From Anaerolineaceae bacterium (GTDB lineage: Bacteria > Chloroflexota > Anaerolineae > Anaerolineales > Villigracilaceae), in the NCBI GenBank assembly GCA_003598975.1, contig QZIJ01000019.1:1-64000 (forward strand): a stretch of 64,000 nt of DNA, given 5' to 3'. A program made the position numbers and the translations under genes. Shown piece by piece: positions 40,549 to 48,597 of the stretch; position 1 is the stretch's first letter; every line of letters begins with the position of its first letter. Below the pieces are notes generated by a model, which was not told where the DNA came from, ran no database searches, and was given only the letters and a program-made list of their open reading frames with translations.

Positions 40549-41643
40549 ATGGACCTGACCATTTACAATTGCCATATTCATACATTCACAGCCGAACACA
40601 TCCCCGACCGCTTCCTGCCGCTGGGACTGGTGCGCGCCATGCGTCGTTCATTCCTGCGCGGACTCATCCTATGGCTGTTCGAAAAACTCATCCCGCGCTC
40701 AAACAAGGATGCTGCGGCTCGCACAGGAAGATTCCTAGCGCGCGGCGCGTTCGAGAGCCAGCAAAAGGTTTTCGGGTACGTGCAAAAGCAATATCCCGAA
40801 GGGACGCGTTTCATCATCCTGCCGATGGACATGGAATTTATGGCGGCAGGCAGGCCCGAGGTCCAGTATGAGGCGCAGTTGAAGGAACTGGCGGAGTTAC
40901 GCGACGCGTCGAAGGGCACGATCATCCCGTTCTGTGCAGTGGATCCGCGACGTCCGAATGTGGTCGATGAGTTCAAGCGCTGGCACAAGGAATACAAAAT
41001 CAGGGGTGTGAAATTGTATCCGAACCTTGGATACTTTCCCGATAACCCTGTGCTGTTGGAAATTTACGCCTATTGCGAAAAGAAGAAGTTGCCCATCATT
41101 GCCCACTGCTCCACAGGCGGAGTACGCATGACGGGTCTGAGCCGCGAGGAGGGGCAGAAGTTCGCTCACCCCGCCAATTATGAAGGTGTGCTGAAACAAT
41201 TCCCAAAATTGAATTTTTGCCTCGCCCATTTCGGCGGTGCGGATGAGTGGGAGCGCCACGTGACAGGCGAGACACCGCGAACAGGTCCCAATGCAACCTG
41301 GCTGACCATCATCACGGATATGTTGCGCTCGGGTGAATACCCCAACCTGTATACGGATGTTTCGTACACGCTCTTCGTTGAAATGCCCACCTACCGCCCG
41401 TTCAACTATTTTAACTTCCTCAAAGTTCTGCTCTCGGACGCGGCCGTGCGCGACCACGTGCTCTTCGGTACGGATTATTACATGGTGGAACGCGAGAAGG
41501 TCAGCGAAAAGGAAGTCTCCATCGGCTTGCGCGCCCATCTCGACGATAAGTGGTATTTCCAACTGGCGCATCATAATCCGAGGAAGTTTTTGTATGAGGG
41601 GAAAACAGGCAGGACTCAGGCCAAAACCGCCAAAAGAGGATAA
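40549..41643 (+). CDS. Amidohydrolase-family metal-dependent hydrolase
   Basis: The 364-residue TIM-barrel protein has the N-terminal metal motif CHIHTF, a strand with RGVKLYPNLGYFP (lysine ligand region), PIIAHCSTGG, LNFCLAHFGG and a C-terminal VLFGTDYYM aspartate. This is the Amidohydro_2 family, which includes decarboxylases and lactone or imide hydrolases; the substrate cannot be told. An AAGGAG and a good promoter precede it. Divergent from the cyclase-ATPase gene with a 74-base shared control region. Confidence 0.85.
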   Translation: MDLTIYNCHIHTFTAEHIPDRFLPLGLVRAMRRSFLRGLILWLFEKLIPRSNKDAAARTGRFLARGAFESQQKVFGYVQKQYPEGTRFIILPMDMEFMAAGRPEVQYEAQLKELAELRDASKGTIIPFCAVDPRRPNVVDEFKRWHKEYKIRGVKLYPNLGYFPDNPVLLEIYAYCEKKKLPIIAHCSTGGVRMTGLSREEGQKFAHPANYEGVLKQFPKLNFCLAHFGGADEWERHVTGETPRTGPNATWLTIITDMLRSGEYPNLYTDVSYTLFVEMPTYRPFNYFNFLKVLLSDAAVRDHVLFGTDYYMVEREKVSEKEVSIGLRAHLDDKWYFQLAHHNPRKFLYEGKTGRTQAKTAKRG

Positions 41644-41664
41644 ACCTCGATTTTAGAATATGAC

Positions 41665-41700
41665 AAACCTCCCGCTTTTTCAGTGACCAGCGGGAGGTTT
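41665..41700 (+). terminator. Terminator after amidohydrolase
   Basis: Perfect 12-bp arms AAACCTCCCGCT (41665-41676) and AGCGGGAGGTTT (41689-41700), followed by TATT. Confidence 0.8.
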
Positions 41701-41721
41701 TATTGGGAATATAATCACAGT

Positions 41722-42609
41722 GTGAGCAAATTCTTCAACCGCCAGATTGCCCTGCCACAGGATCACGGCTCGTGGGTCTTTATCCTCAGCCCGCTCCTGA
41801 TCGGACTGTTCGCGGGGCGCGCTTTCAACTACGCTTCCCTCGCGCTGACAGTCGCGGCCATGGCAGCATTCTTCATCCGCCAACCGGCCGCGATGATGAC
41901 CAAAGCCTACGCGGGACGCCGTCCACGCAGTGACCTGCCTGTCGCGCGCTTCTGGTTTATCGTCTACGGTGTGATCGCGCTCCTTGCACTGGCAGAACTG
42001 TTTTGCTTGAAGCAAGGCTATATCGCCCTGCTCGCCATCCCTGGGATTCCCGTCTTTGCGTGGCATCTTTATCTCGTGAGCAAGCGCGCCGAGCGACGGC
42101 AGGCGGGCATCGAAGTCATCGCGACGGGCGTGCTATCCCTCGTCGCGCCTGCCGCGTTCTGGGTGGGCATCGGTCACTATGACCCGATGGGCTGGTGGTT
42201 GTGGGCGTTGACATGGTTGCAATCCGCTGCGAGCATCGTCTACGCGTACGCGCGTCTCGAACAGCGGGACCGACTCACCGCTCTGAGCGGAGGGTCGAGT
42301 GCAATCCGAGACCCGAAGTCGAAAAGCGATTTGGCCGCATCCGCTCAAAGTCAGGAACGAAGCGAGAAGTGGAGACTCGGGCGGCGCGCATTCCTGTACA
42401 CATCCTTCAACCTGGCCGCGACGCTCATCCTCGGCTGGAGTCAAATCCTGCCGCAGTGGATTTTCGTCCCGTTTCTTTTGCAGTGGCTAGAGACGATCTG
42501 GGGAATCCAGAATCCCGCCACGGGCTGGAAGCCGACGCGCATCGGCATCCGCCAGCTGATCGTCAGCACGTTGTGGACAATATTGTTCATCGTTGTGTGG
42601 AGGCTTTGA
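41722..42609 (+). CDS. YwiC-like membrane protein
   Basis: The protein has about 295 residues from a GTG at 41722. It has roughly eight membrane helices and the YwiC-family start ALPQDHGSWVFILSPLLIGL. A hydrophilic loop at about 190-225 (GGSSAIRDPKSKSDLAASAQSQERSE region) is unusually long. YwiC genes in other bacteria often sit near respiratory nitrate or cytochrome genes, and here a cytochrome bc-type locus follows. TATAAT at 41710-41715 lies 6 bases before the GTG with no ribosome-binding site, so the message may be leaderless. The stop overlaps the next start (TGATG). Confidence 0.8.
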   Translation: MSKFFNRQIALPQDHGSWVFILSPLLIGLFAGRAFNYASLALTVAAMAAFFIRQPAAMMTKAYAGRRPRSDLPVARFWFIVYGVIALLALAELFCLKQGYIALLAIPGIPVFAWHLYLVSKRAERRQAGIEVIATGVLSLVAPAAFWVGIGHYDPMGWWLWALTWLQSAASIVYAYARLEQRDRLTALSGGSSAIRDPKSKSDLAASAQSQERSEKWRLGRRAFLYTSFNLAATLILGWSQILPQWIFVPFLLQWLETIWGIQNPATGWKPTRIGIRQLIVSTLWTILFIVVWRL

Positions 42610-42884
42610 TGAATGATGCAAAATGGGTCACGCTCATTGATGTCTACAAGAAAATGCACGCGGACTTGGTAGAAAGTTATCTTCAAGCGCACGGCATTGA
42701 TACTCACCTTGTCCAGGAAGCCTATTACCAATACAAACTCAGTGCCTACGCGGGCCCGGTACAAATCCTTGTCCCGAATTATCAACTTGATGAGGCGAGA
42801 AAATTGTACGAGAAAACAGGCTGGGATTTCGATACGACCGAGACAGACGATGACGAGTACGACAACGAGGAAGGCGATGAATAA
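42609..42884 (+). CDS. DUF2007-family small protein, copy 1
   Basis: The 91-residue protein has the DUF2007 fold pattern: WVTLIDVYKKMHADLVESYLQAHGIDTHLV, then GPVQILVPNYQLDEARKLYEKTG. DUF2007 proteins are GlnB-like small proteins of uncertain, possibly signalling, function. It ends in a strongly acidic tail (TTETDDDEYDNEEGDE). The start codon overlaps the YwiC-like stop codon, so translation is coupled. A paralogue follows 21 bases later. Confidence 0.85.
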   Translation: MNDAKWVTLIDVYKKMHADLVESYLQAHGIDTHLVQEAYYQYKLSAYAGPVQILVPNYQLDEARKLYEKTGWDFDTTETDDDEYDNEEGDE

Positions 42885-42905
42885 TCACTTCCCCTGGAGG
42901 TTGTA

Positions 42906-43154
42906 ATGGACGAACTCAAATGGGCCAAACTCACCGAAGTTTACGGACGCATGGAAGCCGAGCTGATCGAGAGTTATCTCGAAGCAAATGGTATTGATGT
43001 GGAACTGTTCCAGGAGGCGGTGGGGCATCAAATTTACCCCACTACCATTGATGGCCTCGGCAGGGTACAGGTCTTTGTCATCAAGGAGAATCTGGCCGAA
43101 GCACGCAAAATGATCGAACGCTTCAACAAAACCGACATCGAGGAATCAACATGA
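42906..43154 (+). CDS. DUF2007-family small protein, copy 2
   Basis: The 82-residue protein is a tandem paralogue of the previous gene: WAKLTEVYGRMEAELIESYLEANGIDVELFQEAVGHQ, then GRVQVFVIKENLAEARKMIERF. It lacks the acidic tail of copy 1. GGAGG lies 5 bases before the ATG. The stop codon overlaps the ATG of a 29-codon open frame. Function is unknown; duplication next to a bc-type complex may be meaningful or incidental. Confidence 0.85.
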   Translation: MDELKWAKLTEVYGRMEAELIESYLEANGIDVELFQEAVGHQIYPTTIDGLGRVQVFVIKENLAEARKMIERFNKTDIEEST

Positions 43155-43240
43155 AAAACACGGTCATTCTCATCAACGACAACGACACGGGCGACATCCT
43201 CGAAGCACAACTCAAAGCAGACAAGGCAGTCACACTCTGA
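43151..43240 (+). CDS. Possible 29-residue peptide or gene remnant
   Basis: A short frame starting in the ATGA overlap with the DUF2007 stop encodes MKNTVILINDNDTGDILEAQ and nine more residues. It ends 1 base before the ATG of the cytochrome fusion gene. It may be a coupled small peptide that keeps ribosomes moving through the operon, or the stub of a longer gene cut by the repeat that begins at 43268. Confidence 0.35.
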   Translation: MKNTVILINDNDTGDILEAQLKADKAVTL

Positions 43241-43241
43241 C

Positions 43242-45059
43242 ATGACCGAACGCGCCCGACATCCTATCCTTCGACTTCGCTCAGGACGAGCCATCAGCCT
43301 GCTCCTAATTTTCGTGAGCGGATTCTTCCTTTTGGCGATTCCCGCCGCGGCTTCGCCCGTGTTGGATTCCATCACGCCCACCGCGACAGCCTACACCCCT
43401 CCCACGCCCACCATGTACCTGGTGACGTTGACGCCGACGCCCACGCTCGCACCCACTCCCACTTTCGATGTCAGCCGCCTCGATAAACCGATCGTCGACG
43501 AACCGCCCTCCCAACTGGACGAGGGACTGCTCGTCTACTGGGGCGTGTGCATGGCCTGTCACGGCGACACGGGACAGGGTCTCACCGACGCGTGGCGCGA
43601 CTCCTTTGGCGAAGACCGCGACTGCTGGACATCGAAATGTCACGCCTCGAATCATCCGCCACAGGGATTCGAGTTCCCGCGCCTCGTCCCCTCCCTTTCA
43701 GACAAAGGGACACTCCTGCGCTTCGTCAACGCCGAGCAGTTGTATCAATATAATCTTGCAAACATGCCCTGGTGGGACCCAGGCTCGCTAACCAAGGAAA
43801 AAGCGCTGGCGGTCACCGCCTACCTATTGAAGATGAACGGCAAACTCCCCGAGGGCGTGACGCTCACCGCCGCGAACGGACAGTTCATCCCCATCCAATA
43901 CACCGTCATGGAACCGCCCGCGCAGAGCAACCTGTGGAAGTATCTACTGGCGGGCGCGCTGATTCTGTCAGGAATTGGCATCGGGCTTCAATCCGTGCAA
44001 CCGCACGCGGGGAAACGTCCCAGTTTCATCCTGCACCTGCATCCGCCGACCATCCCAGCCCTGCAGGCGCGCTTCCGCTACACGCTTGGCGCGGGCGGAC
44101 TGGCCGTCTTCCTCTGCATCATCTTGCTCGTGACAGGCCTGCTGGAGATGTTCTACTACATCCCATCCACCGAGCGCGCCGCCGCAACGATTCAGGAGAT
44201 CACCTTCCTTGTCCCCTACGGCGGACTCGTCCGCAACCTGCATTTCTGGTCGGCGCAGGCGCTGGTGGTGGTGGCGGCCATCCATTTGTTGCGCGTGGTC
44301 TTCACGGGCGCGTACGCCAAACCGCGCCGTTTCAATTACATCCTCGGCCTCGGACTCTTCGTCATCGTGCTCCTGCTCGATTTCACGGGCTACGTTCTCC
44401 GCTGGGACGAAGGTATCCGCTGGGCGCTGATCGCGGGGACCAACCTGCTGGGCTCCGTCCCGAAGATTGGCGAGGGACTCGTCCGCTTCGTTTCGGGGAA
44501 CCTCGAGCCGGGTCCTGCCATGCTGATTCGATTCTACGCCTGGCACCTCTTCGGCCTCGCCATCCTCGGCGGCATCCTGATGATCTGGCACCTCTTCCGC
44601 GTCCGCCGCGACGGAGGCATCGCCGCCACGCGCGTGGAGCGGATTGGTAATCCGCCTGATGAAGAGTCGGCTCCCACGCGCATCTCGCGCGCCGAACTCC
44701 TGCGCCGCGAGGCCATCACCATGCTGGTTGCGGGAGGGATTCTCCTGCTCATCTCCACCTTCCTGCCCGCGCCCATCGAGCAGCCGATGAGTTCCACGCT
44801 TGTCAGCCTGGCAGAATCGCGCGCACCCTGGTTCTTCCTGTGGGTGCAGGAATTGCTCAAGGTCGGCGACCCCTTCCTGTGGGGAGTTGCCACGCCGCTG
44901 ATCGTTGTGCTCCTGCTTGGACTCATTCCCTACGTTTTCCCGCGCGTGGACGAATCCGAGATTGGACGCTGGCTTCCCCGTTCAGGCCGCGCCGCGCAAC
45001 TCTTCCTCGCCACCCTGCTGGTGACCATCATCACCTTGACCATCCTTGCCACGCGGTAA
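43242..45059 (+). CDS. Cytochrome c-cytochrome b fusion of a bc-type quinol complex
   Basis: This 605-residue protein has a signal peptide and a Thr/Pro-rich linker (about 45-75), then a cytochrome c domain with CMACH and a CX4CH candidate (CWTSKCH), and from about 230 a cytochrome b. The b domain has the two histidine pairs that bind haems (LHFWSAQALVVVAAIHLLRV and WHLFGLAILGGILMIWHLF), followed by three helices like subunit IV. A Rieske gene follows, so the two can form a compact quinol oxidising complex with the c haem already attached. Residues LRLRSGRA near the N-terminus are encoded by a dispersed repeat, so the original start may differ. Confidence 0.87.
   Translation: MTERARHPILRLRSGRAISLLLIFVSGFFLLAIPAAASPVLDSITPTATAYTPPTPTMYLVTLTPTPTLAPTPTFDVSRLDKPIVDEPPSQLDEGLLVYWGVCMACHGDTGQGLTDAWRDSFGEDRDCWTSKCHASNHPPQGFEFPRLVPSLSDKGTLLRFVNAEQLYQYNLANMPWWDPGSLTKEKALAVTAYLLKMNGKLPEGVTLTAANGQFIPIQYTVMEPPAQSNLWKYLLAGALILSGIGIGLQSVQPHAGKRPSFILHLHPPTIPALQARFRYTLGAGGLAVFLCIILLVTGLLEMFYYIPSTERAAATIQEITFLVPYGGLVRNLHFWSAQALVVVAAIHLLRVVFTGAYAKPRRFNYILGLGLFVIVLLLDFTGYVLRWDEGIRWALIAGTNLLGSVPKIGEGLVRFVSGNLEPGPAMLIRFYAWHLFGLAILGGILMIWHLFRVRRDGGIAATRVERIGNPPDEESAPTRISRAELLRREAITMLVAGGILLLISTFLPAPIEQPMSSTLVSLAESRAPWFFLWVQELLKVGDPFLWGVATPLIVVLLLGLIPYVFPRVDESEIGRWLPRSGRAAQLFLATLLVTIITLTILATR
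43268..43292. repeat. Dispersed repeat inside the cytochrome bc gene
   Basis: Twenty-five bases with core CTTCGACTTCGCTCAGGAC, found again at 56826-56850 with one difference. Here it is read in the frame giving LRLRSGRA before the signal peptide hydrophobic core. Confidence 0.8.
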
Positions 45060-45068
45060 ATCCCACCC

Positions 45069-45121
45069 GACCACTCAGACCAATCAGACTACTTAGACCA
45101 CTCCGACCATGAGACCACTCC
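45069..45121. repeat. 9-bp tandem repeat covering the Rieske start
   Basis: Units GACCACTCA, GACCAATCA, GACTACTTA and GACCACTCC run in tandem from 45069. A shorter GACCATGA holds the ATG of the Rieske gene, and another GACCACTCC lies at 45113-45121. No ribosome-binding site is visible, so the repeat may have replaced it. Confidence 0.65.
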
Positions 45122-45525
45122 CTCGCAGAAGCTTCCTCAAACTCCTCACCAACTCCCTGCTCACCTTCAGCGGCGCGCTTGGACTGGGCGGGCTGGCGCG
45201 CTTCTTCAGTTTCCAGGCTGACCCGCCACCGCCCAAAGAGTTCGATATCGGTCCCGCCATGAACTATCCGCAGGGATCGGTCACCGTCCTGTTGCAAATC
45301 CCTGCCACATTGCGGCACACATCCAAGGGCTTCATCGCTGTCAGCATGAAATGCACACATCTGGGATGCACCGTGGAAAAACCTGGCGAGACGTTCGAAT
45401 GTCCCTGTCACGGTTCGCGCTTCGACGAATTCGGCAAGGTGACGCGCGGTCCCGCCACCCGCGACCTGCCGCAATTGGAGGTGATCGAAACCGAAGACGG
45501 GAACCTGATCGTCCGTGCAAGTTAG
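45109..45525 (+). CDS. Rieske [2Fe-2S] iron-sulfur protein
   Basis: The 138-residue protein begins with a Tat-type signal/anchor (RRSFLKLLTNSLLTFSGALGLGG). The Rieske cluster motifs are CTHLGC and CPCHGS, with the cysteine and histidine ligands and both disulfide cysteines present. It is the electron acceptor from quinol in bc-type complexes and is encoded 49 bases after the c-b fusion. It is shorter than many Rieske proteins (no long insertion between strands), resembling cytochrome b6f-like or arsenite-oxidase-like small forms. Confidence 0.93.
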   Translation: MRPLPRRSFLKLLTNSLLTFSGALGLGGLARFFSFQADPPPPKEFDIGPAMNYPQGSVTVLLQIPATLRHTSKGFIAVSMKCTHLGCTVEKPGETFECPCHGSRFDEFGKVTRGPATRDLPQLEVIETEDGNLIVRAS

Positions 45526-45565
45526 GCAGGCGGATATAATTGACTATATCGGAAAAAAACTTTCC

Positions 45566-45625
45566 GCCACGAATTTCACAAATTGGAATAATAAAAAATC
45601 CGTGATAATCCGTGAAATCGGTGGC
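45566..45625. repeat. Dispersed palindromic repeat
   Basis: GCCACGAATTTCAC (45566-45579) pairs with GTGAAATCGGTGGC (45612-45625) with one mismatch pair. The centre is AT-rich and contains CCGTGATAATCCGTGA. It fills most of the gap before the acyl-CoA dehydrogenase gene. Confidence 0.65.
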
Positions 45626-45665
45626 AAAGATTTTGATCGTCATCACCAACTGGAGGAGCGACGCC

Positions 45666-46817
45666 ATGGATTTCGACCTGAACGATGAACAACGCATGTG
45701 GAAGAAAGCCGTCCACGATTTTGTGGAGGCCGAAGTACAGCCCAAAGCCCGAGAGGTGGACGAAACCGACCAGTTCAATTGGGAGGCGGTGCGCAAGATG
45801 GGACCGATCGGCCTGCTCGGACTGAGCATCCCTGAAGAATACGGCGGCCCGGGCGTGGACAGCATCAGCGCGATGATCGCCATCGAGGAACTCGGCTGGG
45901 CCTGCGGCTCCACTGCATTGGCGCTGGCGGCACACAACGGTCTCGGCACCGCGCCTCTCGTCAAGTATGGAAGCGAAGAACTTAAGAAGAAATGGCTTCC
46001 GCTCGTCTCCAGCGGCAAAGGCAAACTCGCCGCCATGGTGATGACCGAGCCCGGTGCAGGCTCCGACATCCAGGGCGGGATCACCTGCCGCGCCGAAAAA
46101 GTGGGAAACGAGTGGGTGTTGAACGGCGCGAAGATGTGGTGTACGAACGCGTCGATTGCGGAATACATCATCATCGTCTCGCGCACGGACCGAGGAGGCG
46201 GGTCCCGTTCCCTGAGCATGATCCTCGTCCCAACCGACACGCCCGGCCTGCACATCGCCCCGCCCGAAAAGAAAATGGGACTGCACGGCTCCCCCACCCA
46301 CGCGGTGACGCTGGAAAACGTCCACGTGCCGCTCGGCAATCTGGTCGGTGAGGAGGGACGCGGCCTGCATCAGACCCTCGCCACGCTGGATGGCGGACGC
46401 ATCTCCATCGGCGCCATCTCGCTGGGGTTGGCCGAGGCCGCGCTCGAAGCCGCACTGAACTATGCCAGGGAACGCAAGGCCTTTGGACAGCCGATTGCCA
46501 ACTTCCAGGCCCTGCAGTGGAAACTGGCCGACGCGGCCACCGAGATCGAACTGGCGCGCAACATGCTTTACAAAGCCGCCTGGCTCAAAGACCAGAAACG
46601 CCCCTACACCACAGAGGCCGCCATGGCTAAACTCTTCGCCAGCGAAATGGCCGAACGCGTCTGCTACAACGCCATCCAGATCCACGGCGGATATGGCTAC
46701 AGCCGCGAATACCCCGTGGAGCGCATGTACCGCGACGCCCGCCTGATGACCATCGGCGAGGGAACCAGCGAGATCCAGCGGCTTGTGATCGCGCGTTCCA
46801 CACTGGCAATGGAATAA
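45666..46817 (+). CDS. Acyl-CoA dehydrogenase 1
   Basis: The 383-residue FAD enzyme catalyses alpha-beta dehydrogenation of acyl-CoA. It has the family motifs [15 protein letters not shown] (FAD/substrate loop), [13 protein letters not shown], the helical C-domain with [35 protein letters not shown], and the catalytic base region [22 protein letters not shown] precedes the ATG at 45666; upstream in-frame codons lie in a repeat and do not align. A very strong terminator follows, so it is probably transcribed alone. Chain length or branching preference cannot be decided. A second, related gene is at 51729. Confidence 0.92.
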   Translation: MDFDLNDEQRMWKKAVHDFVEAEVQPKAREVDETDQFNWEAVRKMGPIGLLGLSIPEEYGGPGVDSISAMIAIEELGWACGSTALALAAHNGLGTAPLVKYGSEELKKKWLPLVSSGKGKLAAMVMTEPGAGSDIQGGITCRAEKVGNEWVLNGAKMWCTNASIAEYIIIVSRTDRGGGSRSLSMILVPTDTPGLHIAPPEKKMGLHGSPTHAVTLENVHVPLGNLVGEEGRGLHQTLATLDGGRISIGAISLGLAEAALEAALNYARERKAFGQPIANFQALQWKLADAATEIELARNMLYKAAWLKDQKRPYTTEAAMAKLFASEMAERVCYNAIQIHGGYGYSREYPVERMYRDARLMTIGEGTSEIQRLVIARSTLAME

Positions 46818-46830
46818 AGTTTCCCTGTAA

Positions 46831-46870
46831 GAATCGAAAATGACCGCCTGTCGGCGGTCATTTTCGATTC
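46831..46870. terminator. Bidirectional terminator
   Basis: Perfect 18-bp arms at 46831-46848 and 46853-46870 (core AATGACCGCC / GGCGGTCATT) lie between the convergent acyl-CoA dehydrogenase and ComEA-like genes. Confidence 0.85.
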
Positions 46871-46902
46871 AACAAATTGTTCCCACGGCGTGAGAGCCGT
46901 TA

Positions 46903-47481
46903 TTATTCGTACCCCGTCATAATCAAATCCATTATGTTTTCAAATGTATCGAAACCGATTCCGGGCACATTCATAATGTCTTCGATGTAATAGAAATCGC
47001 CATAGGTTTCACGATAATCAATAATGCGTTGCGCCAGGGTCGGCCCAATGCCGGGCAATGTGATGAGCGTATCCACATCGGCAGTATTGATATCTATCAA
47101 CTCCAGCGCGACTTCTTCAACACGCGTGGCACCCACAGACTCGACGCCAGCCAAAAAGGGAATCTCCAAACGCTGACCATCCTCGAGCGGCGCGGCAAGA
47201 TTAATGGTGGACTTGTCTGCTTCGGCGAGGAAACCACCCGCGGCTTCGATAGCATCGTTTACGCGGCTTCCGCCGGGCAACTCATAGACGCCCGGGCGCG
47301 GCACCGCGCCAGCCACATCCACCACTAGGGGCGCGGGAGTGGGCGGCGGCAACAGCGCCACCGAATTGCCTCGCGGCGAGCGCGCCACGATCCACAACAG
47401 GCCGCCGAGCACCAGCCCGATCAGCACGCCAACAAAAGTGGGGTAAAACGCTTTTAGAATATCCTGCTTGGTTGTTTCCAT
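46903..47481 (-). CDS. comEA: ComEA-like DNA-binding protein (SLBB plus helix-hairpin-helix)
   Basis: The 192-residue protein has one N-terminal membrane anchor (FVGVLIGLVLGGLLWIV), a short Pro-rich linker, an SLBB domain (VVDVAGAVPRPGVYELPGGSRVNDAIEAAGG), and two helix-hairpin-helix motifs (LIDINTADVDTLITLPGIGPTLAQRII, then IEDIMNVPGIGFDTFENI). This is the classic arrangement of the DNA receptor of natural transformation, placed outside the membrane. No comEC is adjacent in this window. Confidence 0.9.
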   Translation of the reverse strand: METTKQDILKAFYPTFVGVLIGLVLGGLLWIVARSPRGNSVALLPPPTPAPLVVDVAGAVPRPGVYELPGGSRVNDAIEAAGGFLAEADKSTINLAAPLEDGQRLEIPFLAGVESVGATRVEEVALELIDINTADVDTLITLPGIGPTLAQRIIDYRETYGDFYYIEDIMNVPGIGFDTFENIMDLIMTGYE

Positions 47482-47529
47482 GCCTGTATTTTAATCCAAA
47501 TTCACCGAGCCATCGCCATTACTTATTTC

Positions 47530-47979
47530 TTATTCATCGAGACGCATAACTAGCAAAGTCTCACCGTCGCGAAAAAACCTCATCATTTTGTTTGCCAGTT
47601 TTTGCAGGCGGCGGAAGTAGGGAGTCAACTCGTCGGCGGCGAGGGTGCGGAAACCGAACTTCTGATAGAAAGACTCCAATCCAGAGCGACAGGTGAGATG
47701 GATGGGACGCGGTGACTGGGACAGTAACTGCTCGACGAGTCGACGCGCCAACCCGCGTCCGCGCCACGCGGGACGGACGGCGAGGGAGGCCAACTCGAGC
47801 GTCTCGTCAGCGTGGGGTTTGACCTGGACACACGCGGCCAGCCTCCCGTCCGCGGAGGAAGCGAGCAGGAATCGTCGCCAGTCGAGGGCCATCGGATTGA
47901 TCCGCACGAGGCGGATGAGGGCTTTTATGTCCGCCGCGTCGTCTGCGGTGGCTGGGCGGAGGAGGAAATCGTCAGCCAA
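47530..47979 (-). CDS. GNAT-family N-acetyltransferase
   Basis: The protein has about 149 residues from a TTG at 47979 (ADDFLLRPATADDA). The acetyl-CoA binding motif A is LAVRPAWRGRGLARRLVEQLL, with a C-terminal SGLESFYQKFGFRTL. Upstream in-frame sequence to 48195 overlaps the CPBP gene and is Ser/Arg-rich shadow, so it was dropped. The TTG overlaps the CPBP stop by 8 bases, and GGGGA lies just before it, suggesting translational coupling. The substrate is unknown. Confidence 0.75.
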   Translation of the reverse strand: MADDFLLRPATADDAADIKALIRLVRINPMALDWRRFLLASSADGRLAACVQVKPHADETLELASLAVRPAWRGRGLARRLVEQLLSQSPRPIHLTCRSGLESFYQKFGFRTLAADELTPYFRRLQKLANKMMRFFRDGETLLVMRLDE

Positions 47980-48589
47980 TCGTCCCCGAAGCGACGAGCA
48001 CGATAAGCGTAAAAATGTACCAGTGAATGAGGAAAGGATAGAGGAAGGAGCGCGTGCGGTAGGCGATCCAGCCAAATGCGAAACCGCCAAAGATGGTGGA
48101 GAGAGTCTCGATCTCTGGCTTGCCAATGTGGAGGAGCGCGAACGGGACGGCCTGAATCCAGAGCGCGTCGGCGCCAAATTTGCGGGCGTAACCAAAAGTG
48201 ATGAAGCCGCGGAAGAGGAATTCCCAGCCGAGGATCTGGCCGAAGGTGTTCCACGGCAGATTGGCGGTCATGTTTTGATAATACGATTGCGAGGAAGGGT
48301 CGAGTTTGGCGAGGAACCAGATGATGGGCGTCATCAGGATAATGCCGCCTATGGTGATGATCAGTCCCGCGCGCCAGTCACCGAGGGTGAAGCCGTAGTC
48401 GCGAGGTGATTCGCGAAAGACAAAGATAATGAACAACAACGGGACGAGCAGGAAAAAAATGGTCTGATTGATCTCGATGGAGGGCGTGATGTCGTGATAA
48501 TAGTAAATGATCAGCAACAAGGTGCTGACGATGGTGACAGCCGCGACTTTGCGGTCAATGTGGAGAGGGGAGAAGATGGATTTTAGCAT
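47972..48589 (-). CDS. CPBP-family intramembrane metalloprotease
   Basis: The 205-residue membrane protein has about six helices. The CPBP/CAAX catalytic pattern is GWEFLFRGFITFGY (the first glutamate of the EExxxR motif is replaced by Trp, the second kept), then PFALLHIGKPEIE and a final LIHWYIF. Known members cleave prenylated proteins or peptides inside the membrane. In bacteria many act in bacteriocin maturation or immunity; no such genes are adjacent. The loss of one of the two glutamates leaves catalysis uncertain. Confidence 0.85.
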   Translation of the reverse strand: MLKSIFSPLHIDRKVAAVTIVSTLLLIIYYYHDITPSIEINQTIFFLLVPLLFIIFVFRESPRDYGFTLGDWRAGLIITIGGIILMTPIIWFLAKLDPSSQSYYQNMTANLPWNTFGQILGWEFLFRGFITFGYARKFGADALWIQAVPFALLHIGKPEIETLSTIFGGFAFGWIAYRTRSFLYPFLIHWYIFTLIVLVASGTIG

Positions 48590-48597
48590 GGCGGCGG

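Noticed and set aside
42195-42608. Upstream extension of the first DUF2007 protein
   Set aside because: The extra 138 residues overlap the YwiC-like gene in another frame and look like shadow; the family domain begins at 42609.
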